Assembly (NCBI GenBank): GCA_027025255.1
Contig: JALVRC010000103.1
Span: 1 to 26,798, forward strand
Direction of reading: 5' to 3'
DNA length: 26,798 nucleotides
Origin: Caldifarciminota bacterium
Lineage (GTDB): Bacteria; Hydrothermota; Tepidihabitantia; B3-TA06; JALVRC01
Of this stretch, positions 6,761 to 15,548 are shown in pieces. The position numbers and the translations under genes are program-made. How positions within the stretch are numbered: the first letter of the stretch is position 1; every line of letters starts with the position of its first letter. The notes under the pieces are model-generated. The model made no database searches and was not told the DNA's origin. It saw nothing but the letters and a program-made list of their open reading frames with translations.

Positions 6761-7948
6761 TCACTTATTACCAAAACTCCTTTCGTATGCGCCTTCACCA
6801 TAGTATTTATTGTAAATTCTTTTCATGTTTTCTGCAGATTGCTTTAATTGAGGATTTGCGCACTTTTTTGCCTTATGAAGAGCTTCTGCCTGTTTTATGA
6901 GTTCTATAGGAGGTTTTTCATGAGGAATACAGTATTGAAATGTTTTCTTAATAAGCTCAAAACGTTCGTTTGAATAAGGAAAGAATCCTCTTTTATATTC
7001 AAATAAAAACGTTTCATGAGTAAATATGTTATCCCAGCTCAAAGAAAAATTTTCATTAAAAATCCTGAGACGTTCTTTTAAAAAACCTGGATTTGTTCCT
7101 TTTGTCCTTCTAATATTTTTCTCTACATCTGCCCTTGTTGCTCCTGGGAAATTCCATCTTCCGTCAAAAGGTGCAAAATCACAGTATGCATCTAACCAGT
7201 CATAAAGCAAGGTAAAAAGCTGATAAAATGCTTCAGTTATCGCTCTCCACCTATTAATAACTGGCTGATACTCCCATTCTAACTCATTTCTTTTAATGTG
7301 GAATTTTAAAGCATCCGGAATATTGAATGGGCTTTTCTCAGCCATAGTATCAAACAATTCAAGCGTCTTTTCTCTCATTTCAATAACAGGTGGAATATCT
7401 GTCTCTTTTGCAATATCTATTTCAAATTGTATTCCTTTTCTTTCCTTTGACATGCCGTCAAGAGCTTTATCATAACCTTTTTTAATAAGCACAGTTAAAA
7501 ATTCAGGATAGGTTAAGCCTGATTTTGCCAATGAAATAATCTCAGAAAGTGTATTTATGGTTTCTGCATCATTTAAGAAATTCTTTTCAAGATAAGAGGC
7601 ATTTTTAAGACTGTTTTTTAATTGTATAAGTGCATCTTCATAAGCCTTAAGTGTATTTTTCATAAGTGCCTCATCGCTATAATCATTATTTTCACATTGA
7701 GATTTCTTTGCTTCTTGGGAAAGCAACTCTGAATACAATTGACTCATCTTCATTTGCAGGGCTTCTTCCATACATTTTGCATTAAAAACATTTATGTCAT
7801 CAAGCTCTGTTGCAAGAGTCTCCATCCTCTTAAAGGTTAGCTTAAGCTCATTGAATTTCGCGCCTGAGAAATGCTTTTCCTCACATTCTTTTATCATATT
7901 CCTGAAAGGTGTTAACATTGCATCTGCCATAACTTTATCTATTGCCAC
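6761..7948 (-). CDS. Conserved-looking cytoplasmic protein of unknown function, 395 residues
   Basis: I do not recognise a family. The start is GTG at 7948, which shares its first base with the TAG stop of the upstream gene (TAGTG), a sign of translational coupling. There is no signal peptide or membrane segment. The N-terminal two thirds are charged and helical, with coiled-coil-like stretches (about residues 35-130). The C-terminal third is richer in aromatics, with the block DWLDAYCDFAPFDGRWNFPG at roughly 248-267, the most family-like part. An ATG at the seventh codon is an alternative start. The gene is last in a probable three-gene unit with a C11 peptidase lipoprotein and a second unknown protein. 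Base composition is like its neighbours. A structural partner or adaptor role is possible, but nothing shows it. Confidence 0.75.
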   Translation of the reverse strand: MAIDKVMADAMLTPFRNMIKECEEKHFSGAKFNELKLTFKRMETLATELDDINVFNAKCMEEALQMKMSQLYSELLSQEAKKSQCENNDYSDEALMKNTLKAYEDALIQLKNSLKNASYLEKNFLNDAETINTLSEIISLAKSGLTYPEFLTVLIKKGYDKALDGMSKERKGIQFEIDIAKETDIPPVIEMREKTLELFDTMAEKSPFNIPDALKFHIKRNELEWEYQPVINRWRAITEAFYQLFTLLYDWLDAYCDFAPFDGRWNFPGATRADVEKNIRRTKGTNPGFLKERLRIFNENFSLSWDNIFTHETFLFEYKRGFFPYSNERFELIKKTFQYCIPHEKPPIELIKQAEALHKAKKCANPQLKQSAENMKRIYNKYYGEGAYERSFGNK

Positions 7949-8628
7949 TATTCTATCCCTCTGTAATGTTTATGCTGTTGTATACGTTTTTTTAAAACCT
8001 CATCAGGGATAGAAAGTTTTCTTCTATGTCTTTCTTCTTCTTTTATTGCGTTATAGTCCATTTGCCAGGTATTATCCCATACTCTATAGTCAGGAAGTAT
8101 TTGATTTTTATAATCCTGTTTTGCCTCTTCAATTTCCTTTTGAACATATTTGCTTGTTTCAGCTTTAAATTCCTCATCCACTTCCGCGCTCTCGTGAACA
8201 TCAAGCGTTTCAATTTGGGCAAGATCTCCTATAAAAAGCTCAATGCCAAATTCATCAATAGCTATCAAACGTGAGTATTTTTGTTCTATCTCAGAGATAA
8301 ACCTTACAAGCTCCATATCAGTATTAAACTCTCGCTTTTCAATCTCTTCCAGTATTTCTCTTGACTTTTTAGCCCTAATATTTTCTTTTATTCGCACATA
8401 ATGCTTGTAGTACAACTTCTCCTTATCCTTTATCAAGGCAATTGCATTTTTAATATGAAGCTTTCCTTTCTCTACCTTTTCCTTAAATTCCTCCATTGAA
8501 TCACACGAAGAGATTGCCTCATATAGAGCTTTATTTGAAAGATATGAATTTTTATAATCCTCATCTCCTTCGTATTTTTGCATACTTGCTTTATAGTATG
8601 CTATATACTGATCTAATCTTTTACCCAT
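7948..8628 (-). CDS. Charged helical protein of unknown function, 226 residues
   Basis: No family recognised. The sequence is dominated by Lys, Glu and Asp in helical, coiled-coil-like stretches; Tyr is frequent near the N-terminus (DQYIAYYKAS, KYEGDEDYKNSY). There is no signal peptide or membrane segment, so it should be cytoplasmic. The middle has IAIDEFGIELFIGDLAQIE (about 128-146), probably a beta-containing element, and the end is basic (RRKLSIPDEVLKKRIQQHKHYRG). It begins 45 nt after the C11 peptidase stop with only a weak AAAGG, and its stop overlaps the GTG of the next gene by one base. Strict coupling with the 395-residue protein suggests that the two form a complex. The function is unknown. 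Confidence 0.75.
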   Translation of the reverse strand: MGKRLDQYIAYYKASMQKYEGDEDYKNSYLSNKALYEAISSCDSMEEFKEKVEKGKLHIKNAIALIKDKEKLYYKHYVRIKENIRAKKSREILEEIEKREFNTDMELVRFISEIEQKYSRLIAIDEFGIELFIGDLAQIETLDVHESAEVDEEFKAETSKYVQKEIEEAKQDYKNQILPDYRVWDNTWQMDYNAIKEEERHRRKLSIPDEVLKKRIQQHKHYRGIE

Positions 8629-8673
8629 CTATAATGCCTTTTTAATCCAAAAGCTATGCATCTTACTCTATAC

Positions 8674-10251
8674 CTATTCCTTTGAAATGTTAACTTTTTC
8701 CTGAGCTGTAAGCAGCCAAACAATGTATATGTTAATATTTGTGTATGTGTCTTTATCAAGTGGATAGAATACATATTCCATCACATCAGTTGTATTCTGA
8801 TCATCTCCGTAAATACCCCAGTAGTCATTTGTATTCATACTCTGATCACTATTAACATCATCCCAGCCGAAAAATCCAATATATTTATATTTTGGATCTA
8901 TATCTGACACAGTCAAAGTAAAAGACAAATTAGAAAGAGCTGCAGGCAAATGTACATCATTTTTATCGTATGTATCATTCTCTGATAGAATCACACCAGC
9001 ATACGGATGAACAGGATTAACACCATTGGGATATATAAGCTGACCTTGAACCTGTACTGAAGAACCCCCTCCACCACCTCCTCCTGCTGCAATATAAGCA
9101 TCAAGAAAATTACTCCATTTTGTATCCGTTGGGAATTTAAGCTTTGTATACTCAGATTTTTGATACTCTTTTTCATTCTCAGGGAAATGTATGCTCAAAC
9201 CACCTCTTGGATGAGTAGTGTTACTTTTGGTATATACAATTGCACTGTTTAAAGAAGCAATTACTCCGTTTGCTGCGGTCTTTATAAGTTCAATTTTGGA
9301 AAGATTTGGCTCGGAAAGAATATTGTTGGCAAAATTGCGTAAATCAACAAATGCAGGGACAGAAGGATCTGGCTCTGTCTTCTTTTTTGCATCAAAAATC
9401 TCTGCAGCATGCTCGCTGGATTGTGTTGCAAGATTCACTGCAAGCTCTGATATATTATATGCCAGCGTATCCATTTTAGAAAGATCAATAACAGACATTA
9501 CAACGCTCTTTTTATTCGCAACACCTGAGTTGTAAACAGCATCTACGATTTTCTTTGAAACCTCAAGAGAGGTCATCTTTGGGTCGTCGACCAGTGCTTG
9601 AAGCCACTCAGATTTCACTGTATTTTTAGCCCACATAACATTCTGAGAAGCACACATATAATCACCGTAGCTTCTCAATTCGTAAGCCACTTCTGCCTGT
9701 CCCATAAGACATGCTGCCATAAAAATTACATTAAAGTGTATACCACCATCTGTCAAAGCCTGTTTCAAATCACTCATTGTAAGAGGATTTCCTCCGCCAT
9801 TTTTTTCATCCCAGCAAACACCCTGCCAACCACCTCCATGATCCATTAAAATCAACATGTAATTTTCTGCAGGATATTTGTCTTTTGCGTACTTTATAAA
9901 ATCGGACAATGTCTTTGGATCGGACATGTCTTTAGTGCCCCAATCTTCCAGAACTGTAGAACTTATTTTATCAGGGAGTTCTGTCTCGTACTTTTCTATA
10001 TGATAAACCTTGGCAACTCCTCCGGTTTTTAAGGATGAATACAAAGCAATAACTTCTACATCATCGGTAGAACCAACCTTTTCAAGCTGCTGTAGTTCAT
10101 CGCATACCCATGAAGCTCCAAGTTCACCAGTATCAAGGTCATTATTGCCGTCAAAATAGCCTATTATCAACCATTTTGCCTTTGCCGAAGGCATTATACT
10201 ACACGATAAGACTAAAGCTATTGAGGCAAGAGCAAAGAAAAGTTTTTTCAT
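8674..10251 (-). CDS. Clostripain-like (peptidase family C11) lipoprotein
   Basis: 525 residues. Lipobox Cys at residue 17 (LVLSC), so a lipid-anchored extracytoplasmic protein. The caspase-fold C11 catalytic pair is visible: His138 in MDHGGGW and Cys181 in MAACLMG, plus the early FDGNNDL element typical of the family. After the peptidase domain, seven consecutive glycines (390-396) make a flexible hinge to a C-terminal beta-rich domain of about 125 residues that could bind ligand or surface. C11 enzymes cleave after basic residues and often self-activate; whether this one does is not visible. AGGAGG at 10258-10263 and a perfect promoter just upstream mark it as the first gene of a unit with the two unknown proteins that follow. 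Confidence 0.88.
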   Translation of the reverse strand: MKKLFFALASIALVLSCSIMPSAKAKWLIIGYFDGNNDLDTGELGASWVCDELQQLEKVGSTDDVEVIALYSSLKTGGVAKVYHIEKYETELPDKISSTVLEDWGTKDMSDPKTLSDFIKYAKDKYPAENYMLILMDHGGGWQGVCWDEKNGGGNPLTMSDLKQALTDGGIHFNVIFMAACLMGQAEVAYELRSYGDYMCASQNVMWAKNTVKSEWLQALVDDPKMTSLEVSKKIVDAVYNSGVANKKSVVMSVIDLSKMDTLAYNISELAVNLATQSSEHAAEIFDAKKKTEPDPSVPAFVDLRNFANNILSEPNLSKIELIKTAANGVIASLNSAIVYTKSNTTHPRGGLSIHFPENEKEYQKSEYTKLKFPTDTKWSNFLDAYIAAGGGGGGGSSVQVQGQLIYPNGVNPVHPYAGVILSENDTYDKNDVHLPAALSNLSFTLTVSDIDPKYKYIGFFGWDDVNSDQSMNTNDYWGIYGDDQNTTDVMEYVFYPLDKDTYTNINIYIVWLLTAQEKVNISKE

Positions 10252-10271
10252 ATTTCACCTCCTATCAATTC

Positions 10272-10299
10272 ATTATATATAGTTTTTATTATTTGTCAA
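10272..10299 (-). promoter_or_regulatory. Sigma-70-type promoter of the C11 peptidase unit
   Basis: TTGACA at 10299-10294 and TATAAT at 10277-10272 on the minus strand, 16 nt apart. The predicted start near 10265 leaves a leader of only about 14 nt, just enough for the AGGAGG. I see no strong terminator between the preceding gene (stop at 10354) and this promoter. Confidence 0.8.
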
Positions 10300-10353
10300 G
10301 CTTTTATAACTTCACTTTATAGGAAAAAATTATCAAAAGTCCTTATCTATTTA

Positions 10354-11019
10354 TTAAAGATTTAAAAGATAACCGTTCTCCTTAAGCCACGCTTTTCTCT
10401 TTTTAAAATCTGGCAAAAGCTTCTCTACCTCCAACCAAAAGCCTTTTGAATGATTCATAATTTTTAAATGCACAAGCTCATGTACAACAACATAATCAAT
10501 TATTTTAACAGGTGCCATGACAAGCCTGAAAGAAAAATGCAAATTACCTTTAATTGAACATGACCCCCACTGTTTTTTAGCCTTTGTGATTTTTATTGAA
10601 TTAAATATAAAACCGAATTTACTTGCATAAAGATCAACCCTTTGTGAAATAATCTCACGAGCGTGCTTGATATAGTATTCAGTTAATGCAGCCTGTCTAT
10701 CTTTTATATCGTATTTTACATAAAGTCTATTATTTTTCAATACTACTCCTTTATTCTGAGATTTAGAAAGAGTAAGAACATATCTCCTGCCCAAAAAGAG
10801 ATACTCGCCATTTTCTAAATACTTTTTTTTAGTCTGCCTTTTTCTTTTGCTGTCTTTAAGCTTTTTTGTTATCCATTTTTCATGCCTTTTAATAAAGGCA
10901 AAAATATTAGTGTACGTTGATTTTGCTGGAACTTTTACAATGACATCACCACTTTCTTTTACTTGTATAGAATAAGTTTTTCTCTTACTTTTTATGACCT
11001 GAAACTTGCCAATTTTCAT
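10354..11019 (-). CDS. YgjP/DUF45-type zinc metallopeptidase
   Basis: 221 residues. The zinc site is HELVH at 180-184 with a third ligand His190 in the NHSKGFW block. The preceding WGSCS motif (151-155) is typical of the YgjP (DUF45, SprT/WLM-like) family. The N-terminus is basic and beta-rich, and no signal peptide is visible, so it should be cytoplasmic. These proteins are often found beside restriction or repair genes or alone; their substrates are mostly unknown. The ATG overlaps the TAA of the NUDIX gene by one base (TAATG), so the two are coupled. This is the last gene of the long operon. Confidence 0.88.
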   Translation of the reverse strand: MKIGKFQVIKSKRKTYSIQVKESGDVIVKVPAKSTYTNIFAFIKRHEKWITKKLKDSKRKRQTKKKYLENGEYLFLGRRYVLTLSKSQNKGVVLKNNRLYVKYDIKDRQAALTEYYIKHAREIISQRVDLYASKFGFIFNSIKITKAKKQWGSCSIKGNLHFSFRLVMAPVKIIDYVVVHELVHLKIMNHSKGFWLEVEKLLPDFKKRKAWLKENGYLLNL

Positions 11020-11474
11020 TAATAAAATACAACTGAGTGATGTGAAAGGCTTTCTTTAATGTAAACAAATTTTGCCGAAAAAAATCTATCTTTCTTGAGC
11101 CATTTAAGAAAAATCCTGTCTCCTTCCCAGAGATTAAGCCGGGTGATTTCTTCCTCCTTAATCCAACTTAAACTCCCCTCTTTTGATTCAATGAGCTCTT
11201 TTTTATTTGTATATGCAACGAAAACAAAAACAAGCCAGTCTTCTCCTTTAAACTCAGGAAAGGTAATCACCCCCTTAAGAACTGGGTTTTTAATAAGGAT
11301 ACCGCTTTCTTCATAAACCTCTCTTATAACGCATTCTTCAGGTGTCTCACCCTTTTCTATCTTCCCACCTAACCCATTCCATTTACTTTTATGTATATCA
11401 TTTTTTTTCTTATTCCTGTGAATCATAAGTGTATACCCCTCTCTCTTTAAATAACAGAGTGTAGCTGCAATCAT
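11019..11474 (-). CDS. NUDIX hydrolase, 8-oxo-dGTP diphosphatase-like
   Basis: 151 residues from the ATG at 11474. The NUDIX box is complete: G-x5-E-x7-REVYEES-GI, spanning GKIEKGE to EESGI, preceded by KWNGLGGK. Family members of the MutT/8-oxo-dGTP type start just before the ATLCYL strand, which favours this ATG. A TTG at 11510 with a weak AAGG would add twelve residues and overlap ugd. The ATG has no Shine-Dalgarno because the 16 nt between it and the ugd stop are exactly a parS site. The likely role is to hydrolyse oxidised or unusual nucleoside triphosphates; exact substrate unknown. Confidence 0.85.
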   Translation of the reverse strand: MIAATLCYLKREGYTLMIHRNKKKNDIHKSKWNGLGGKIEKGETPEECVIREVYEESGILIKNPVLKGVITFPEFKGEDWLVFVFVAYTNKKELIESKEGSLSWIKEEEITRLNLWEGDRIFLKWLKKDRFFSAKFVYIKESLSHHSVVFY

Positions 11475-11490
11475 TGTTTCACGTGAAACA
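11475..11490. other. parS centromere site (ParB binding site)
   Basis: TGTTTCACGTGAAACA, a perfect 16-bp palindrome identical to the widely conserved bacterial parS consensus. ParB/Spo0J proteins bind it to segregate the chromosome, and such sites usually cluster near the replication origin. It fills exactly the space between the ugd stop codon (11493-11491) and the NUDIX ATG (11474-11472). No parA/parB genes or DnaA boxes are seen in the window. Confidence 0.9.
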
Positions 11491-12711
11491 TTAATAAACC
11501 TTCCATCCAATTAGCCTTGATTTATCAATTTTATTAAAAGGATCAACAACAACCTTACTCTTTACATAGTTGGCAATTTCTTCCCAGTTAATATCAAAAT
11601 AGAAATCATCTGCATTAAGTATCACAATCACATTAGAAGATTCAACCACCTTCAGTAAGTTATCCCTGGTATTTATGCATTTGTCAAAAGTCTTTACAAT
11701 AGCACCTTCTTTTTTTAATTTTTCAACTATCCTTAAGGCTACTGAATTACGCATGTCACAACTATCCTTTTTAAAGGCAAGACCAAGAACTGCTATAACT
11801 CTTTCTTCAAAAATATTACCACAGGCTTTTTTTATCTTTAAAAAAGTCCTTCTAATCTGCTGCTCGTTTTTTCTATGTATTGACTCAATAAAATAGGGGT
11901 AATAACCTGCCTCTTCACTCATTCTTACAAGCGCCATAGTGTCCTTTGGAAGACATGAGCCACCGTATCCAGGGCCTGGAGAAAGATACTTCTTCCCAAT
12001 CCGCTTATCAAAACCAAGACCTTCAATAACATCGTATATATCTGCACCAATATACTCTGCAATAGCCTCAATTTCATTTATGAAAGAAACCCTCATAGCA
12101 AGATACACATTAGAAGCATATTTTATCAAAAGAGCTGTTGCTATTGTAACATTAATAATTGGTGCATGAAATTCTTTGTAAAGGTCAAATAAGACTGTGG
12201 TCTTTTTATTCTCAGTACCTAAAACAATACGCGAAGGGTTAAGAAAATCAGTTAATGCATGCCCTTCTCTTAAAAATTCCGGGTTATAAACAATTTCCAT
12301 TTTTTTATCTCTAAAGATGTACTTTACTGCTTCTATTGCTGCTAAAGGTACAGTACTCCTTATCACGATAGTTCGTGGTATAACTTTATTTTTAACAAGT
12401 TCTGTAGCTACGTTAAGTACGCTTGAAAAATCTGCACTACCATCACTATCCATTGGAGTATCAACACATATAAAAATTATATCGCAGTAGTGTAATTTTT
12501 GCAGCCTATAAACAATATTAATCCTTTTTGTTATCTCAGGGAAAACATCTTTAAGTTCTTTTTCTTCAATAGGAATCTTTCCGGTATTTAATAAATCTAA
12601 TTTCTTCCTGTCTATATCATACAAAAAAATATTATGCCCTTTTAATGCAAAACCAAAAGAAGTAGATAATCCTACGTATCCAAGCCCGACAACACCGATT
12701 TTAAGATTCAT
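11491..12711 (-). CDS. ugd: UDP-glucose/UDP-sugar 6-dehydrogenase
   Basis: 406 residues from MNLKIGVVGLGYVGL. The frame is open 34 codons further upstream inside the MFS gene, but GAGGAGA lies just before this ATG. The Rossmann NAD site is GLGYVGL at 9-15, the substrate region includes PEFLREG, and the catalytic Cys253 lies in GYGGSCLPKD. Length fits the UDP-glucose/GDP-mannose dehydrogenase family. It oxidises a UDP-sugar to the uronate for capsule, LPS or glycan synthesis; UDP-ManNAc as substrate cannot be excluded. It overlaps the MFS gene by 11 nt. Confidence 0.9.
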   Translation of the reverse strand: MNLKIGVVGLGYVGLSTSFGFALKGHNIFLYDIDRKKLDLLNTGKIPIEEKELKDVFPEITKRINIVYRLQKLHYCDIIFICVDTPMDSDGSADFSSVLNVATELVKNKVIPRTIVIRSTVPLAAIEAVKYIFRDKKMEIVYNPEFLREGHALTDFLNPSRIVLGTENKKTTVLFDLYKEFHAPIINVTIATALLIKYASNVYLAMRVSFINEIEAIAEYIGADIYDVIEGLGFDKRIGKKYLSPGPGYGGSCLPKDTMALVRMSEEAGYYPYFIESIHRKNEQQIRRTFLKIKKACGNIFEERVIAVLGLAFKKDSCDMRNSVALRIVEKLKKEGAIVKTFDKCINTRDNLLKVVESSNVIVILNADDFYFDINWEEIANYVKSKVVVDPFNKIDKSRLIGWKVY

Positions 12712-13921
12712 ACAAGTCTCCTCTTTTTTTAAAAAATAAAACAAAAAACAAAAAAAGAAGGGCAGAAACAAGAGAAAGTATTGAGGCAAAATAAAATGAA
12801 TATCTATAGCCAATCCTCTGCCATATCCACCCCCCCAAAAAACCCCCTAAAAGAGAGGCAAACCCAATAACACTGAAAACAAGGCCTAAAATACTTGCCC
12901 TGAATTTGTCTTTTACAAGATTAGAGAAAAAAACCCTTTCTGAAACATTTACGAGTGCGTATGCAAATCCATAAAGAACAAAGACAAATGCCATATACAT
13001 AGGGTGGCTCAGTTTAAAAGAAAGTATTAAAGATATAAATGCAAACATCATAAATCCGGAAAAAAGCATTTTTTCAATATTAACCTTTTTAGAAAAAATA
13101 CCTATAAGAAAAGAAAAAATTGAATAAAAAAGGTTAAATACAACAAAAACACTGGCAGCGGCTCTTAGAGCCTGCTCATTAGAATAAAAGAAACTAAAAT
13201 GCTCTTCTGCTCGCAGAATAAAAAGTAATTGATTATATAAAGATACATTGAAGATAAAAATCACAATAAGGAAAAAAAACATTTTTACATTGATAACCTC
13301 CTTTATATGATAAGCTATGGTATGCGATTTTTCTTTCTTTTCAACCTTTATAAAAAAAACAAAAGGCACAGCTAAAATCGCAATGATACCGGCAATCAAA
13401 AATACATTCCTTATAGGAAATCTATAAAGAAACACAACAAGAACTAAACCTCCAGTAAAAGCCCCCAGCGTATCCATTGCCCTATGAAAAGAAAAATATC
13501 TCACTCTTTTTTGTTTACTCTGAGCAAGAATTGCATCCCTTGGTGCAGAACGTAAACCTTTAAATATCCGCTCAGAAGCAACTAATATGGACAAACCCAG
13601 GCCTGTTTTAGCAAAAGGGAATGAAAGTTTAAACAAGGAAGAAAATCCATAGCCTGATATTAAAAGAAGTTTTTTCTTTTTAATTCTATCAAACAAAAAA
13701 CCACCAAGAAATCTAACAAAATTACCTATACCTTCTCGCAGTCCACCTATTATTCCAATTATAAAGACGCTTCCACCAAGATATTTTATAAAGAAGGGAA
13801 TTAAAGGCAACACAAGGTAAGAACTCATGTCACTAATAAAACTTATTGTGCTCAACAAAAACAGGTTTCTTCTCTTAAATCTATCTTCCTTTGATAAAAA
13901 CAAGATCGTAAAGGTCTGCAA
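12701..13921 (-). CDS. Major facilitator superfamily transporter
   Basis: Up to 406 residues with about 12 hydrophobic membrane segments. After segment 1 comes the loop GxLxD-like GGFLFDRIKKKKLL, and the block GLRSAPRDAIL (about 130-140) is typical of a common, uncharacterised bacterial/archaeal MFS subgroup whose first segment reads SFISDMSSYLVLPLIPFF. Substrate unknown. The given start is TTG at 13921 with AGGA upstream, inside the end of the preceding propeller gene (41-nt overlap). A later TTG at 13903 is possible, so the start is uncertain. It overlaps ugd at its 3' end. Confidence 0.85.
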   Translation of the reverse strand: MQTFTILFLSKEDRFKRRNLFLLSTISFISDMSSYLVLPLIPFFIKYLGGSVFIIGIIGGLREGIGNFVRFLGGFLFDRIKKKKLLLISGYGFSSLFKLSFPFAKTGLGLSILVASERIFKGLRSAPRDAILAQSKQKRVRYFSFHRAMDTLGAFTGGLVLVVFLYRFPIRNVFLIAGIIAILAVPFVFFIKVEKKEKSHTIAYHIKEVINVKMFFFLIVIFIFNVSLYNQLLFILRAEEHFSFFYSNEQALRAAASVFVVFNLFYSIFSFLIGIFSKKVNIEKMLFSGFMMFAFISLILSFKLSHPMYMAFVFVLYGFAYALVNVSERVFFSNLVKDKFRASILGLVFSVIGFASLLGGFLGGWIWQRIGYRYSFYFASILSLVSALLFLFFVLFFKKRGDLYES

Positions 13922-15548
13922 TACTAATTCCTACATCTGAAACATATACAGAGGTAGCAAATCCAGGTGTATCATAGGTTTTAATGTATTGTATATGCTC
14001 TGGATCACTTACATCAAAAGAATAAACACCAAATTCACCAAGAGCAACATAAGCAGTATCATTCAGTAAAAAAAGATCAGTTGGCTTTGCCGGCAGAGGA
14101 AAATTTCCTTTAAGCTCAGGAGTTAAGGGATTTTTAACAGCATAAAAAGATAATCCTTCGTCAAGACTTGCAGTAATCAAATTCTCATTATACGAAGTTG
14201 AAACATTTGCTATTATTTGAATAGTATCAAGAATCATAGGGTTTTGCGCATCACTAATATCAGCAATTATACATTCTTTATCTGTAAATATGTACAATTT
14301 TTTCTTAATTTCACTAACATCATTAACAGAAGTTGAGGTTTTTACACTTGATTTGAGTTTTAAAGGCCCACACGGACAAATCCAGAGAATATGCACTCCT
14401 CTTTCATACGTTGTAAAGAAAAGATCATTGCTGTATTTTATACGTTTAGGCTCGCGTACGTAGCAGATATGCTTCTTTTCAACAGCAGGAATTTCTGTAA
14501 GAGAATAGCCTTCTACAACACTTCTATTATCCACTGTAAAAAGCTCCTGTCCGAACTTCAGCATATCGTATACTGACCTTCCAAGTTGCAAATCTTCAAG
14601 GAATTCTCCAGAAGGGAAATAATTTATCCTTAACCCCTCACTTCCTAATGAAGAGAAGTTCAAACCTCCTGCAAGAACCACATCATACACTCTTTTCTTT
14701 AACTTTAGGTGAGAAATAAGTCCTTTTTTTGGTGAAATTAAAAAGAGTTCGTTCCTTCCGCTGATAATCATAAAAAAATTATTAGAGAAAAACAGCTGAT
14801 GAGGCTTTCTTATGCGGTTGTTAAAAGAAAGAACCTTTTTTATCGGTTTTTTCTTTTTAGTGTTTATCTTATTAATCCTTCCTTTGTAAGTTAGTGCGTA
14901 GAGGGAATTTTGCTCTGCTACTATATCTATAATCTCCCTATCCTCGACCAAGAACTCTTTATTTCTATAGACCTTTCCTTCCTCTGTCAGGATAAAAAGA
15001 TTATTTCCATAGTTTATAACCCTTTTTATAGTTATAGGAAAAGTTAACCACTTAACAGGAACATTACCGTCAATTCTATAAAGTATGCTACCTCTACTAA
15101 ACAGCACCTCACTATCCTTTACTATCAGGGAAGCAACATTCCCTTTTACATCAATAAAAGATTTTCTTGCCAGTGAATCATTGGTTATTTCATAAATTAC
15201 AATAAAACCTTTCATGTAAACAGCAACTATATTATTTTCCATTGCCAGCTTTTCAGCAAATTGTACTGTTCTGTCAATAGTTAAAAAAGAAAGAGAAAAA
15301 TCTTTATTAATTCTGTAAAGGTTAACTCCTTCACCTCTATCTCCAGCAACAATATAATCTTTTGAGCCAGCTATACACGTAAGAAGACCGTTGGTTATAA
15401 TATTATCTTTCAGTGAATCATCCTCTATATCATACATAGATATTCCGTTCCCAGATGCTATATAAACAACCTTTTCACCTAAATAAGCATCAAATACTGC
15501 TGGAGTGTTGAAAACTGGCTGTAGAAAAGCAAAAATTATATAAATCAT
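13881..15548 (-). CDS. Secreted LVIVD-type beta-propeller protein with CPCGP motif
   Basis: 555 residues from MIYIIFAFLQPVF, a short hydrophobic signal segment. GAGGAGGGAGA precedes this ATG, and ATGA overlaps the upstream stop, so the six codons open further upstream are not used. The body is a string of beta-propeller blades: YIASGNGISMYDI near the start, and DISDAQNPMILDTI and DVSDPEHIQYIKTY near the end, the LVIVD pattern of bacterial surface proteins. At residues 391-395 is CPCGP, at nearly the same place as CTCGP in the upstream paralogue. It is a tandem duplicate of that gene. It probably acts outside the cytoplasm. The ligand is unknown, and the cysteines could bind metal or form a disulfide. 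Confidence 0.8.
   Translation of the reverse strand: MIYIIFAFLQPVFNTPAVFDAYLGEKVVYIASGNGISMYDIEDDSLKDNIITNGLLTCIAGSKDYIVAGDRGEGVNLYRINKDFSLSFLTIDRTVQFAEKLAMENNIVAVYMKGFIVIYEITNDSLARKSFIDVKGNVASLIVKDSEVLFSRGSILYRIDGNVPVKWLTFPITIKRVINYGNNLFILTEEGKVYRNKEFLVEDREIIDIVAEQNSLYALTYKGRINKINTKKKKPIKKVLSFNNRIRKPHQLFFSNNFFMIISGRNELFLISPKKGLISHLKLKKRVYDVVLAGGLNFSSLGSEGLRINYFPSGEFLEDLQLGRSVYDMLKFGQELFTVDNRSVVEGYSLTEIPAVEKKHICYVREPKRIKYSNDLFFTTYERGVHILWICPCGPLKLKSSVKTSTSVNDVSEIKKKLYIFTDKECIIADISDAQNPMILDTIQIIANVSTSYNENLITASLDEGLSFYAVKNPLTPELKGNFPLPAKPTDLFLLNDTAYVALGEFGVYSFDVSDPEHIQYIKTYDTPGFATSVYVSDVGISIADLYDLVFIKGR

Noticed and set aside
8674..10251. Gasdermin or abortive-infection protease module
   Set aside because: The protease has a lipoprotein signal and no gasdermin-like or pore-forming neighbour is seen, so a defence role is not supported.
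11475..11510. Replication origin in the window
   Set aside because: parS suggests origin proximity only; no dnaA, dnaN or DnaA-box cluster is visible here.
11475..11510. TTG start at 11510 for the NUDIX protein
   Set aside because: It would translate parS and overlap ugd; the family's usual N-terminus fits the ATG at 11474. Kept only as an alternative.
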